DNA of 64,000 nt from Roseinatronobacter alkalisoli (GTDB lineage: Bacteria; Pseudomonadota; Alphaproteobacteria; Rhodobacterales; Rhodobacteraceae): positions 1-64,000 of the forward strand of contig NZ_JAQZSM010000005.1 in NCBI RefSeq assembly GCF_028745735.1, given 5' to 3'. This document shows positions 1-8,359 of the stretch, piece by piece. Position 1 is the first letter of the stretch, and every line of letters begins with the position of its first letter. The position numbers and the translations under genes are program-made. The notes under the pieces are model-generated. The model made no database searches and had not been told where the DNA came from. It saw only the letters and a list, made by a program, of their open reading frames with translations.

Positions 1-95
1 CAACAGGCTCCGTCCAATGGCTCTTCACCAGATACGGCCTCTCAACAAAAGGCATCATCGCTGCAGCCCAAAAAACGCTGCAGCGCAAAGGATAA
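1..95 (+). CDS. C-terminal tail of an upstream gene, probably a transketolase C-terminal subunit (partial)
   Basis: The third forward frame is open from the window edge to a TAA at 93-95 and gives about 30 residues ending GIIAAAQKTLQRKG. The tract SVQWLFTRYGLS followed by GIIAAA resembles the extreme C-terminus of split transketolase C-terminal subunits, but only this tail is visible, so the assignment is tentative. It lies three bases before the FGGY kinase start, so the two are almost certainly co-transcribed. A kinase next to a transketolase would fit phosphorylation of a ketose or polyol feeding pentose-phosphate chemistry. Confidence 0.45.
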   Translation, partial: TGSVQWLFTRYGLSTKGIIAAAQKTLQRKG

Positions 96-98
96 GCA

Positions 99-1550
99 AT
101 GCGCGTACTCGCAATCGATCAGGGGACGACCAACACCAAGGCTGTTCTGGTGGATGATCAGGGCCGCGTGCTGGCCAGTGCCAGTGCGGCGCTGACAACC
201 GACTATCCCCGGCCCGGTTGGGCGGAGCAATCGGCCATGTCTATCTGGACCTCGGTGCGCGATGTGATCGGGCAGATTGTCCGGTCCGAAGGGGTGCCGG
301 ACGCCATCGGCATCGCAAACCAGCGCGAAACACTGGTGGTCTGGGACGCCGGAACTGCACAGCCGATATGCCCCGCACTGATCTGGCAATGCCGCCGCAC
401 GGCAGAAAGCTGCGCCGCGCTGATCGCAGCCGGTCATGATGCGGAGGTGGTTGCCGCCACCGGTCTTGGGATCAACCCGCTGTTTCCGGCCAGCAAGCTG
501 GCATGGGTATTTGCACATGTGCCGCAGGCGCGTGCCTTGCATGAGCAGGGCATGCTCAGGGCGGGCACGGTGGATACATGGCTGTTGTGGTGCCTGACCG
601 CGGGGGCGTCCTTTGCCACCGATCATTCAAATGCGTCCCGCATGCAATTATTTGACACGCGAAATCTGCAATTCAGCGCCGGACTTGGCCGGATTTTCGG
701 CGTCCCGACAGACTGCCTGCCAACGCCGCACGCATCTGACAGCGAGTTCGGTGAAACCGCTGCGGGGGTGACGGACCTTCCTGCGGGGGTGCCGGTTCTG
801 GCGATGATGGGCGACAGCCATGCCGCCCTTTACGGGCATGGCGTGCGCGCGCCGGGGCAGGTGAAGGCCACCTATGGCACCGGATCAAGCCTGATGACAC
901 TGACGCCAACGCGGGTAAACTCGGCGCATGGTCTGTCGGGCACCATTGCATGGAGCACTGCGGCAGGGCCGGTCTATGCGCTGGAAGGCAATATTACCGT
1001 GTCGGCGCAGGCAGCGTCATTCATGGCCGGGCTGATGGGCGTGGCGGACCCGGCTGCGCTGTCGGCGTTGGCGCAGACAGTTCCCGACACTGGCGGTGTC
1101 TGTTTTGTGCCTGCGCTTGCAGGGCTGGGGGCACCGCATTGGGATGATGCTGCGCGCGGCCTGCTGGCGGGTATGACCCTGAGCACCACCCGCGCCCATG
1201 TTGCCCGCGCCACATTCGAGGCGATCGCCCAGCAGGTTGCCGATGTGTTTGATGCGATGGGGCGCGATGTCGGCCAGCCGCCGGAACGGATCAGGGCCGA
1301 TGGCGGCGCGTCCGGCAATCCATTTCTGATGCAGCTTCAGGCGGATATGCTGGGTTGCCCGGTGCAGACTGCCGATATCGCTGAAATCGGCGCATTGGGG
1401 GTCGCTGCCATGGCGTTTGGCAATCTGGGCGTGGACATGCCCTTGCCTGCACCTGCGCAAACATATTCGCCACGATTGTCCGCCGATATCCGCGCGTCCC
1501 GCCGGACCGCGTGGCAACAGGCAATCCAGCGTGCCGGTTTTACGCCATAG
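99..1550 (+). CDS. FGGY-family carbohydrate kinase, glycerol-kinase-like
   Basis: A 483-residue protein of typical FGGY length. The N-terminal ATPase-fold phosphate loop AIDQGTTNTKAVLVD is at residues 5-19. The glycerol-kinase-like tract ANQRETLVVWD and the following RR pair lie near residues 73-103. The C-terminal half carries YGTGSSLM, a central GGVCFVPALAGLGAP tract and the adenosine-binding region RADGGASGNPFLMQLQADM. FGGY kinases phosphorylate glycerol, pentuloses, hexuloses or tetritols using ATP. Sequence alone does not settle the substrate here, although the QRET and FLMQLQADML tracts are closest in style to glycerol kinase. The ATG at 99 follows an AAGGA ribosome binding site by six bases. 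Its upstream neighbour looks like a transketolase piece, which argues for a sugar or polyol other than glycerol. The gene converges on the TRAP operon. Confidence 0.85.
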   Translation: MRVLAIDQGTTNTKAVLVDDQGRVLASASAALTTDYPRPGWAEQSAMSIWTSVRDVIGQIVRSEGVPDAIGIANQRETLVVWDAGTAQPICPALIWQCRRTAESCAALIAAGHDAEVVAATGLGINPLFPASKLAWVFAHVPQARALHEQGMLRAGTVDTWLLWCLTAGASFATDHSNASRMQLFDTRNLQFSAGLGRIFGVPTDCLPTPHASDSEFGETAAGVTDLPAGVPVLAMMGDSHAALYGHGVRAPGQVKATYGTGSSLMTLTPTRVNSAHGLSGTIAWSTAAGPVYALEGNITVSAQAASFMAGLMGVADPAALSALAQTVPDTGGVCFVPALAGLGAPHWDDAARGLLAGMTLSTTRAHVARATFEAIAQQVADVFDAMGRDVGQPPERIRADGGASGNPFLMQLQADMLGCPVQTADIAEIGALGVAAMAFGNLGVDMPLPAPAQTYSPRLSADIRASRRTAWQQAIQRAGFTP

Positions 1551-1590
1551 GGAAATGCGCATTCAGCCCGGATTGTCAGGAAACGCGCTG

Positions 1591-3819
1591 TCAGTCCTGC
1601 GGGCGGGGTACGCCCGTATCGGCGGGTTTGCGGGTGTTGCGCCACAGAATAGTCAGCACCACTGCGGCGCTTAGCACGATTGCCGTCAGATTATGTGCCA
1701 CCAGCACCAGCCCGGCAAGGCTGAGTACCCATTTTTCCCAACGCGCCACGCTTGTCTTGAAAAACCCGATATAGGCCACTGACAGCGCAACGATAGACAG
1801 AACCCCTGATGACAGTGCCAGCATGAAATCCCACCAGGTGAAATCGATGAACAACAGCGCGGGCGCATAGATGAACATCATCGGCACCAGTGCCTTGCCC
1901 ATCGACAGGCGGAACGCGGTCATGCCGGTTTTCATGGGGTCGGATTTGGCGATCCCTGCGCCGGCATAGGCGGCCAATGCCACAGGTGGTGTGATGTCTG
2001 CCAGAACCCCATAATAGAACACGAAGAAATGTGTGGCCAGCAGTGGCACGCCCAGTTGCTGCAACGCGGGCGCGGCAATGGCAGCAAGAATGATGTAGGT
2101 GGGGGTTGTGGGGATACCCGCACCCATGATGATGCAGGCGATGGCAACGAAAATCAGCGCGAAAAACAGCGTTGTGCCATTTTGCGACAGGAACCCGAAC
2201 GGGTCCAGCGCGGAAATCGCAGCCCCCATCCATGCGGCCCCATCAATTACGGCACCGGAAAACTTGAATCCCATGCCGGTCAGGGTGGTTACCCCCAGAA
2301 TGAAACCTACACAGGCACAGGCGGCGGTGATGGCGATGGATTGCTGCGCGCCGCTTTTCAGCGCGTCCTGCAGCTTCATCGGTGTCAGCGCACTGCTGGC
2401 ATCCATGCGCCGCCCCAACCCGACAAGTTGCAGGGTTACCGGAATATAGGAGCACACAATCGTCAGGATGATCCCCCAGAAGGCGGCAAGGAAGGGCGTG
2501 AATTTCATCAGCAAAAGCGTGACCATCACCACCAGCGGAATGAACAGGTGCCATGACCGGACCAGCACATCCAGAAATTGCGGCAGCTTGTCAGGCGCGA
2601 TCCCTTCCAGATTCAGGCGCTTGGCTTCCAGATGGACCATGAACAGCGTTGACAGATAATGAAACGCTGCCGGTATGATCGCGATCAGGATCAGTTCATT
2701 ATAGGGTACGCCCAGCATTTCGGTCATCACAAAGGCCGCGGCCCCCATGATCGGCGGGGTTACCTGTCCCCCGCAACTGGCCGAGGCTTCGGTCGCGGCG
2801 GCAAAGCGGCCTGAAAATCCCTTGGCCTTCATCATGGGAATGGTAAATGCGCCAGTGGTGACCGTATTGGCCACGGGCGAGCCGGAGATCATGCCGAAAA
2901 ACCCCGATGACACGACGGCCACTTTCGCGGGTCCGCCCGCATAGCGACCCGCGACAATGCTGGCCAGATCGATGAATAACTGCCCCAGCCCGGATTTCTG
3001 TGCCAGCACCCCAAACAGCACGAAATGGAACACGAATGTTGCCACGACACCGATGGCGATGCCATAAATCCCTTCGGTGCCCAGATACAGATGGTTGACC
3101 AGCCGGATGATATTATAGCCCCGATGCGCCAGATCACCCGGCAGATAGGGGCCGAAAACAGCATAAAGCAGCGCCAATGTGCCAATCACCGGCAGTACCT
3201 CGCCCATGGTGCGGCGGGCGGCTTCCAGCACCATGATGATGGCCAGCAGGCCCATCACATAATCCAGCGGTTGCGGGAACCCGACATTGCGAATGAAAAT
3301 TTCGTCAAAGAATATAATCAGATACAGGGACGACCCGCCCCCGGCGATGGCCAGCGGCCAGTCCGTCACCGATACCCGGTTGCCCTGCCCACCCAGGGCG
3401 GAGATGGGCAGCGCGGTCAGGGCCAGCGCAAAGCTGACACCAATCAGCCCCCAGCGCGCCATGTCAGGTATGCGCCCGCTCAGCGCATCGGCCAGTTGCA
3501 CGCCCAGGAAGACATAAAACGCAGCGAATGCCAGCCCGAACCCCCAGGCGCGCACGGGCTTTTCCACGCGCGCACGCGGAAACAGCAGGAATACCAGCGG
3601 CATGATGAAGCTCATATGCACGGAGCGGTGCATGACTTCATTCAGCAAACCGAAACCGGATGTGTAAATGTGGAACACACTCAGCACGATGCAGGCCAGC
3701 GTCACCGCAAACCCCGTCACCCCCGTCAGCCGCCGGAAATTGGTTTCGCTGTCATACTTGCGGACAAGCGCTTCCATTTCCGCGTCGGTCAGGGTGCTTT
3801 GGGGTGCAGATGTGCTCAT
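1591..3819 (-). CDS. TRAP transporter fused permease (DctQM fusion, TAXI type)
   Basis: A 742-residue, very hydrophobic protein. An N-terminal set of about four membrane segments (DctQ-like) is fused to the large DctM permease, the usual architecture of TAXI-type TRAP systems. Diagnostic DctM tracts include SGSPVANTVTTGAFTIPMM near residue 310, ATEASASCGGQVTPPIMGAAAF, and ITPPVALAAYAGAGIAKSDP near residue 610. It is a secondary importer in the inner membrane, driven by an ion gradient and fed by a periplasmic binding protein. The start overlaps the stop of the DUF1850 gene by four bases, and the TAXI binding protein and hutG lie further upstream on the same strand. The substrate is unknown; the shared unit with hutG suggests a histidine- or glutamate-related acid. 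Confidence 0.93.
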   Translation of the reverse strand: MSTSAPQSTLTDAEMEALVRKYDSETNFRRLTGVTGFAVTLACIVLSVFHIYTSGFGLLNEVMHRSVHMSFIMPLVFLLFPRARVEKPVRAWGFGLAFAAFYVFLGVQLADALSGRIPDMARWGLIGVSFALALTALPISALGGQGNRVSVTDWPLAIAGGGSSLYLIIFFDEIFIRNVGFPQPLDYVMGLLAIIMVLEAARRTMGEVLPVIGTLALLYAVFGPYLPGDLAHRGYNIIRLVNHLYLGTEGIYGIAIGVVATFVFHFVLFGVLAQKSGLGQLFIDLASIVAGRYAGGPAKVAVVSSGFFGMISGSPVANTVTTGAFTIPMMKAKGFSGRFAAATEASASCGGQVTPPIMGAAAFVMTEMLGVPYNELILIAIIPAAFHYLSTLFMVHLEAKRLNLEGIAPDKLPQFLDVLVRSWHLFIPLVVMVTLLLMKFTPFLAAFWGIILTIVCSYIPVTLQLVGLGRRMDASSALTPMKLQDALKSGAQQSIAITAACACVGFILGVTTLTGMGFKFSGAVIDGAAWMGAAISALDPFGFLSQNGTTLFFALIFVAIACIIMGAGIPTTPTYIILAAIAAPALQQLGVPLLATHFFVFYYGVLADITPPVALAAYAGAGIAKSDPMKTGMTAFRLSMGKALVPMMFIYAPALLFIDFTWWDFMLALSSGVLSIVALSVAYIGFFKTSVARWEKWVLSLAGLVLVAHNLTAIVLSAAVVLTILWRNTRKPADTGVPRPQD

Positions 3820-4289
3820 CGCGGGGTGTCCTTGCAGTCGGGCGACAGAATTTCAAGCGGGGTGGCGGGCCACTGGGTCAGGTCGATTGTCGTGTCACCG
3901 GCAATCAGGCGGTTTTCATGCGCAGGTGCGCTGCGCAGGATCAGGCGCCCCACGTCGCGGTGCAACTCGATCGCCATCTGGTCATTTTCCACGCGCCAGC
4001 CAGTGCCGTCATGGGCCATGCCGGGGCCATGGGCCGCAAACCGCTCTGCGATCTGAATGATCTGCCCGCCATCGCCAAGGATATAATCGGCCTGCACCAT
4101 CGTCAGGGTCACGGAATTGCGCCAGACCAATGTGAAGGGTCGCGCAGGCAATGTTGCCAGCACCACGCCGTCATGCAGGCGAACCACATCAATCGCGCGC
4201 TGTGCGCAGTCATGGGCGGCACCGGGGCCGCCCGCAACCAGCGTTACGATGGCAAGCGCATTCACGCAGCACTTGCCGAAGCCGATCAC
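3816..4289 (-). CDS. DUF1850 domain protein of the TAXI-TRAP operon
   Basis: A 157-residue protein with a hydrophobic N-terminal segment (roughly residues 8-24) that may be a signal peptide or anchor, followed by a beta-rich body. Small DUF1850 proteins are regularly found beside TAXI-type TRAP transporters and this one sits between the binding protein and the fused permease. Four-base overlaps on both sides imply tight translational coupling. Typical DUF1850 features seen here are FTLVWRNSVTL near residue 52 and YILGDGGQI near residue 69. The molecular role of the family is not established; an accessory or regulatory function for the transporter is an inference from position only. Confidence 0.75.
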   Translation of the reverse strand: MIGFGKCCVNALAIVTLVAGGPGAAHDCAQRAIDVVRLHDGVVLATLPARPFTLVWRNSVTLTMVQADYILGDGGQIIQIAERFAAHGPGMAHDGTGWRVENDQMAIELHRDVGRLILRSAPAHENRLIAGDTTIDLTQWPATPLEILSPDCKDTPR

Positions 4290-5257
4290 TCGATCAGGCC
4301 CATTTCGCGGTAGAACCGTTCCGCACCGGGATGCAGCGGCACCGACACCGATTCCAGTGCGGTTTCCAGCGAAATCTGGCTGCCCATGACATGGACCTGC
4401 GCCAGTGTTTCGGTGTTTTCATACAGCGCCTTGACCATGGCATAGGCCAGATCATCGTCCAGATCAGCATGGGTGGCCCAGATGGCGCGCACGGCCAGCG
4501 TTTCCACATCTTCGTCAATGCCGCGATAAGTACCCGCGGGCAGGGTGACCGATGCGTAATAGGGCTGCACTTCCTGCAGGGCAGCAATTTCAGGGCCGGT
4601 CAGGGGTACAACAGTGACGTCATGCCCATTGGCCAGTTCCGTGATCGAGGCTGTGGGAATCCCCGCCGTGATCAGCGATGCGTCCAGATTGCCATCGCGC
4701 AGCTTGTCTGCCGATTGCGCGAAGGACGAATAATCCTCGGACACGTCTTCGCGGGTCATGCCATGCGCGTCCAGCAGGTCACCCAGAAGCTGCCACTGGC
4801 CCGAACCCGGTGAACCGGACGATACTGATTTTCCCGCCATTTCCGCGAAGCTGGTGACATTTGCACCCGCGCGCGCCACAAGCTGCACGGTTTCAGGATA
4901 AAGCGAGCCAAGCGCGCGGATATTCTCGGCGGCATTGCCTTCGAACTGGTTTGCACCGCGATAGGCGGCATCCAGAATATCAGCGGCGATAAAGGCGGTT
5001 TCAATCTCGCCCTGCGCCAGCAGACCGGCATTGGCAACCGACGCGTTGCCGGTTTCCGCCGTGGCGGAAATACGCTTGCCTTCCAGTTCAGCGGTGTTGG
5101 AAATAAGCTGCGCCAGCATCCCGCCCAGCGGGTAATATGTGCCGCCGGTGCCGCCGGTTGCGATGCCGACAAACACACGTTCCTGCGCCATTGCAGGCGC
5201 ACCAAGCGCCATTGCCGACAGCGTCAGCGCGCAGAAGGATTTCGTGATATGCTTCAT
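4286..5257 (-). CDS. TAXI-family TRAP transporter solute-binding protein
   Basis: A 323-residue periplasmic protein. The signal peptide is about residues 1-24, with likely cleavage after APAMA. The mature N-terminus carries the TAXI signature ATGGTGGTYYPLGGML. Later tracts AETGNASVANAGLLAQGEIE, AGKSVSSGSPGSG and AYAMVKALYEN are also typical. TAXI proteins capture small acids, with glutamate and 2-oxoglutarate reported for some members, and deliver them to the fused permease. The gene is 35 bases downstream of hutG on the same strand, with a clear ribosome binding site (AAGGAGTAACACT before the ATG). It is therefore most simply read as part of the hutG transcription unit. Confidence 0.93.
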   Translation of the reverse strand: MKHITKSFCALTLSAMALGAPAMAQERVFVGIATGGTGGTYYPLGGMLAQLISNTAELEGKRISATAETGNASVANAGLLAQGEIETAFIAADILDAAYRGANQFEGNAAENIRALGSLYPETVQLVARAGANVTSFAEMAGKSVSSGSPGSGQWQLLGDLLDAHGMTREDVSEDYSSFAQSADKLRDGNLDASLITAGIPTASITELANGHDVTVVPLTGPEIAALQEVQPYYASVTLPAGTYRGIDEDVETLAVRAIWATHADLDDDLAYAMVKALYENTETLAQVHVMGSQISLETALESVSVPLHPGAERFYREMGLIE

Positions 5258-5292
5258 AGTGTTACTCCTTGTTGGGGTTTCTTCATTCGTGA

Positions 5293-6105
5293 TCAGGACA
5301 GGTCAAGCGCCGCGATTTCGCGCAGCATTGGTCCCAGAACCGCGCGCAGGCGTGTAGCGCGGCCCTTATCCCAGGCCCAGGGCGGGGATTGTTGCATATA
5401 GGTGGACTGGGCCAGTTCCATCTGGATGGCGTGAATACCCTGATCGGGCTGGCCATAATGCCGCGTTGTCCAGCCGCCGACAAAGCGGCCGTTCAAAACG
5501 CTGGTGAAACCGTTCGCATCAGCGCAATGGCGCATGACAAGCGCCTGCAGGGCAGGCGCGCAGGTCACTCCATGATTGGTGCCGATATTGAAATCCGGCA
5601 AGGTGCCTTCAAACAGGAACGGAATCTGTGACCGGATGGAATGACAGTCATAAAGAATGGCAAAGCCATGCAGCGCCTTTACACGGGCCAGTTCCGCCGC
5701 CAGTGCCGCGTGATAGGGCGCGTGGAATTGCTTGCGTCGCGATTCGATGTCCATGGCACCCGGTTCCTGTGCCCAGATCGGGTTCCCGTCGAAATCAGTC
5801 AGCGGAATAAGGCCGGTAGTGTTCTGGCCGGGATAAAGGCTGGCCCCCGAAGGGTCGCGGTTGGCATCAATGACATAGCGGTGAAAACGTGCGGAAACGA
5901 TGGTCACATCATCCACCAACCCCTCATGAACGCGGTCCATGTGCCAATCGGTATCGGAAATCGCGCGTCCTGTGTCATTCAGGGCTATGCGCACATCATC
6001 GGGAATACAGGTTCCGGCATGCGGGATGCCCAACACCAGCGGGCTGTTCCCCTGATGGATGCCGAAGGGCAGATCCTGTGGGTTGGCTGATGTGATGTCG
6101 TTCAC
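5293..6105 (-). CDS. hutG: N-formylglutamate deformylase (HutG)
   Basis: About 270 residues from the chosen GTG at 6105, which follows an AAGGGA ribosome binding site; an in-frame ATG at 6138 has no visible ribosome binding site and would run through the promoter palindrome. The family marks are GIPHAGTCIPDDV, the metal and substrate tract DTDWHMDRVHEGL, NRDPSGASLYPGQNTTGL, YDCHSIRSQIPFLFEG and DFNIGTNHG. The enzyme hydrolyses N-formyl-L-glutamate to glutamate and formate, the last step of the five-step histidine route. It is divergent from hutF, which makes its substrate, and upstream of a TAXI-TRAP operon. The earlier genes hutH, hutU and hutI are not in the window. Confidence 0.92.
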   Translation of the reverse strand: MNDITSANPQDLPFGIHQGNSPLVLGIPHAGTCIPDDVRIALNDTGRAISDTDWHMDRVHEGLVDDVTIVSARFHRYVIDANRDPSGASLYPGQNTTGLIPLTDFDGNPIWAQEPGAMDIESRRKQFHAPYHAALAAELARVKALHGFAILYDCHSIRSQIPFLFEGTLPDFNIGTNHGVTCAPALQALVMRHCADANGFTSVLNGRFVGGWTTRHYGQPDQGIHAIQMELAQSTYMQQSPPWAWDKGRATRLRAVLGPMLREIAALDLS

Positions 6106-6136
6106 TGGGCTATTCCCTTCGGCTGAAGTTCGTGTC

Positions 6137-6160
6137 ATTAATATGCGTAAGCATAATAAT
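6137..6160. promoter_or_regulatory. Candidate HutC operator between hutG and hutF
   Basis: A 24-base near-perfect inverted repeat, nine of ten arm positions pairing around a four-base GTAA centre. The inner arms are TATGC and GCATA. It lies in the 64-base space between the divergent starts of hutG (GTG 6105) and hutF (ATG 6170). HutC-type GntR repressors bind such sites at hut promoters, and a hutC-like gene follows hutF. The site sequence does not have to match the Pseudomonas consensus; the assignment rests on symmetry and position. Confidence 0.55.
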
Positions 6161-6169
6161 AGTGTCAAT

Positions 6170-7549
6170 ATGAAGATGAACAACGATCAGATGATTTGGG
6201 CACGGCAGGCCTTGCTGCCGAACGGATGGGCAAATGATGTGCTGATCTGCGTTGACGCACAGGGGCGGATCGCCTCCGTCACCGCAGATGCGCCACCTCA
6301 GGGGCATAGGGTGGACACGCTGCTGCCCGCGCCGGTGAACCTGCATAGTCACGCATTCCAGCGTGCCATGGCTGGCATGACCGAAGCGCGCGGCCCCGAT
6401 CCGCATGATACATTCTGGACATGGCGGCGGTTGATGTTCCGCTTCCTAGACCACCTGACTCCCGATGACGCCCGTGCGATCGCGGCCATGGTGCAAATGG
6501 AAATGCTGGAAGCGGGTTTTGGCGCGCTGGCGGAATTTCACTATCTGCATCACCGGCCTGACGGGCAGCCCTATGACAAACTGTCCGAAATGGCGGATGG
6601 AATTTGCGCCGCCGCCGAACAGACGGGCATGGGGCTGACGCTGCTGCCGGTGCTGTACCAGTATGGGGGCTGTGACCGCCGCCCCCTTGCGCCCGGACAA
6701 CGGCGTTTCGGCAATGACCGTGACCAGTTCGCACGACTGTTTGCAGATTCGGAGAAAACCATCGGCGCGCTACCCGAAGACAGCGCCATGGGCGTGGCAC
6801 CGCATTCCCTGCGCGCTGTGCAGCCAGATGATCTGGCATTTTGCACAGAACTGGCGGGGACGCGCGTTATGCATATGCATCTGGCGGAACAACAGGAAGA
6901 AGTCACCGAAATTCAGGCCGCATTTGGCGCCCGCCCGGTAGAATGGTTGCTGGACAATGCCCCGGTATCCGCCCGGTGGTGTTTGATCCATTGCACCCAG
7001 ATGACCCCGGCTGAAACTGTGGCGCTGGCCCGGACACATGCGGTTGCGGGTCTTTGCCCGATTACTGAAGCCAGCCTTGGGGACGGAATATTCGATGGCG
7101 CACGCTATCTGGGGCATGGCGGCAGGTTTGGCATTGGCAGTGATTCCAATATCCGCATTTCGCTGACCGAAGAACTGCGCGGGCTGGAATATTCCCAGCG
7201 CTTGCGTGACCGGCGCCGGGCTGTGCTGGCAGTTCCCGGCTATTCGACAGGGCGTATCCTGTGGGAAGGCGCTGCATCGGGCGGCGCGCAGGCCGCCGGG
7301 CGCGCGGCGGGTGCCATTGCAACGGGGCTTTGGGCGGATATGGTTGCACTGGACGGGCAAACGCCCGATCTTGAAGGGCGCGACGGGGATCTGTTTCTTG
7401 ATACCCTGATATTTTCCGGCGATAATCGTTGCATTGCTGATGTGTGGTCAGCAGGCCGGCATGTTGTGCGTGCTGGTGAACATATCAACAAGGCTGCGAT
7501 CGTCGCGGATTACCGGCGCGTTCTGGCACGATTGAGAGATGCGATGTGA
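6170..7549 (+). CDS. hutF: Formimidoylglutamate deiminase (HutF)
   Basis: About 459 residues from ATG 6170; ATG codons at 6176 and 6191 are alternatives. It is an amidohydrolase-superfamily enzyme. The metal-binding tract NLHSHAFQRAMAG is near residue 57, HMHLAEQQEEV follows the central barrel, then LIHCTQMT, GLCPITEASLGDGIF and IGSDSNI with the C-terminal metal aspartate. It deiminates N-formimidoyl-L-glutamate to N-formylglutamate and ammonia, the fourth step of the five-step histidine pathway and directly upstream of HutG. The stop codon overlaps the GTG of hutC in ATGTGA, so the repressor is translationally coupled. The longer open frame upstream of 6170 overlaps the hutG start and is unlikely to be translated. 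Confidence 0.93.
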   Translation: MKMNNDQMIWARQALLPNGWANDVLICVDAQGRIASVTADAPPQGHRVDTLLPAPVNLHSHAFQRAMAGMTEARGPDPHDTFWTWRRLMFRFLDHLTPDDARAIAAMVQMEMLEAGFGALAEFHYLHHRPDGQPYDKLSEMADGICAAAEQTGMGLTLLPVLYQYGGCDRRPLAPGQRRFGNDRDQFARLFADSEKTIGALPEDSAMGVAPHSLRAVQPDDLAFCTELAGTRVMHMHLAEQQEEVTEIQAAFGARPVEWLLDNAPVSARWCLIHCTQMTPAETVALARTHAVAGLCPITEASLGDGIFDGARYLGHGGRFGIGSDSNIRISLTEELRGLEYSQRLRDRRRAVLAVPGYSTGRILWEGAASGGAQAAGRAAGAIATGLWADMVALDGQTPDLEGRDGDLFLDTLIFSGDNRCIADVWSAGRHVVRAGEHINKAAIVADYRRVLARLRDAM

Positions 7550-8250
7550 CAGCGCCGTCTGGCAAGGTTGACTGGAAGGCCATTCGCCGTGATCTTCTTG
7601 GCCGTATCCAGTCGGGTGCGTGGAAACCCGGCGACCAGATCCCGCGAGAGGTGGAACTGGCCGCGCATTATGACTGCACACGGTCCACTGTCGGGCGCGC
7701 GCTGCGTGATCTGGCAACAGCAGGGTTTCTGGACCGCAAGCGCAAAGGGGGAACCACCGTTTCGGCGAACCCTGTGCGCAAGGCCCCACTTGATGTGCCC
7801 ATTATCGCCGAAGCCATCCGCAAGGCGGGGCATGTCGCCGGGTATCATATGCTGGATGCAGGTGTCAGACCTGCCAGCCCCGCCATCGCGGCAGAGATGG
7901 GAGTGCCTGCAGGCACCTCGTTCCTGTTCGTATCAGCGCTGCATCTGGCCGATGACAGGCCCTATCAGGTTGAACAACGCTGGTTACTGCCCGCCACAGT
8001 TGTGGGGTTGACGCCAGAGATACTGGAAACCATGCCTGCCGATGAATGGCTGTTGCGCAATGTACCGCTGACGCGCGCGCATATCGCGATCGAAGCCGCG
8101 CACCCCCCCGCCGAAGTGGCGGACGCCCTGAAGATTGCGCCCGACATGCCCACGCTGCTGATTACACGGACAAGCTGGCGACAGACGCGGTTGATCGGCA
8201 TGTTGCGGCTTTATCACGTACCCGGGCATCGATTGCTGACCGGGATATAG
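7546..8250 (+). CDS. hutC: GntR-family regulator with UTRA domain, HutC-like
   Basis: A 234-residue protein. The N-terminal GntR winged helix covers about residues 8-75, with GDQIPREVELAAHYDCTRST and VGRALRDLATAGFLDRKR. A UTRA ligand domain follows, with the tracts LFVSALHLADDRPYQVEQRW and a C-terminal RLYHVPGHRLLTG. HutC proteins repress hut genes and are released by urocanate. Assignment as HutC rests on its coupling to hutF and on the UTRA type. The start is a GTG inside the hutF stop region (overlap of four bases). A palindrome at 6137-6160 is the obvious target. Confidence 0.8.
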   Translation: MTAPSGKVDWKAIRRDLLGRIQSGAWKPGDQIPREVELAAHYDCTRSTVGRALRDLATAGFLDRKRKGGTTVSANPVRKAPLDVPIIAEAIRKAGHVAGYHMLDAGVRPASPAIAAEMGVPAGTSFLFVSALHLADDRPYQVEQRWLLPATVVGLTPEILETMPADEWLLRNVPLTRAHIAIEAAHPPAEVADALKIAPDMPTLLITRTSWRQTRLIGMLRLYHVPGHRLLTGI

Positions 8251-8359
8251 CCAATATCCGGTTGTGCCGGTCGGGGAACGCGGCCTGCATCCACCCGTTT
8301 TTTGCCATGGCCTGCCGGATCAGTAACGCCCTGCGTGACGCCGGGCAGCGCATGCGGTG

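Noticed and set aside
1551-1590. Bidirectional terminator between the FGGY kinase and TRAP permease genes
   Set aside because: No stem of useful length or T-run could be found in the 40-base gap.
3025-4056. 343-codon open frame on the plus strand
   Set aside because: It is antisense to the TRAP permease and DUF1850 genes, has no family signature and is rich in Q, H and R as expected from a shadow frame.
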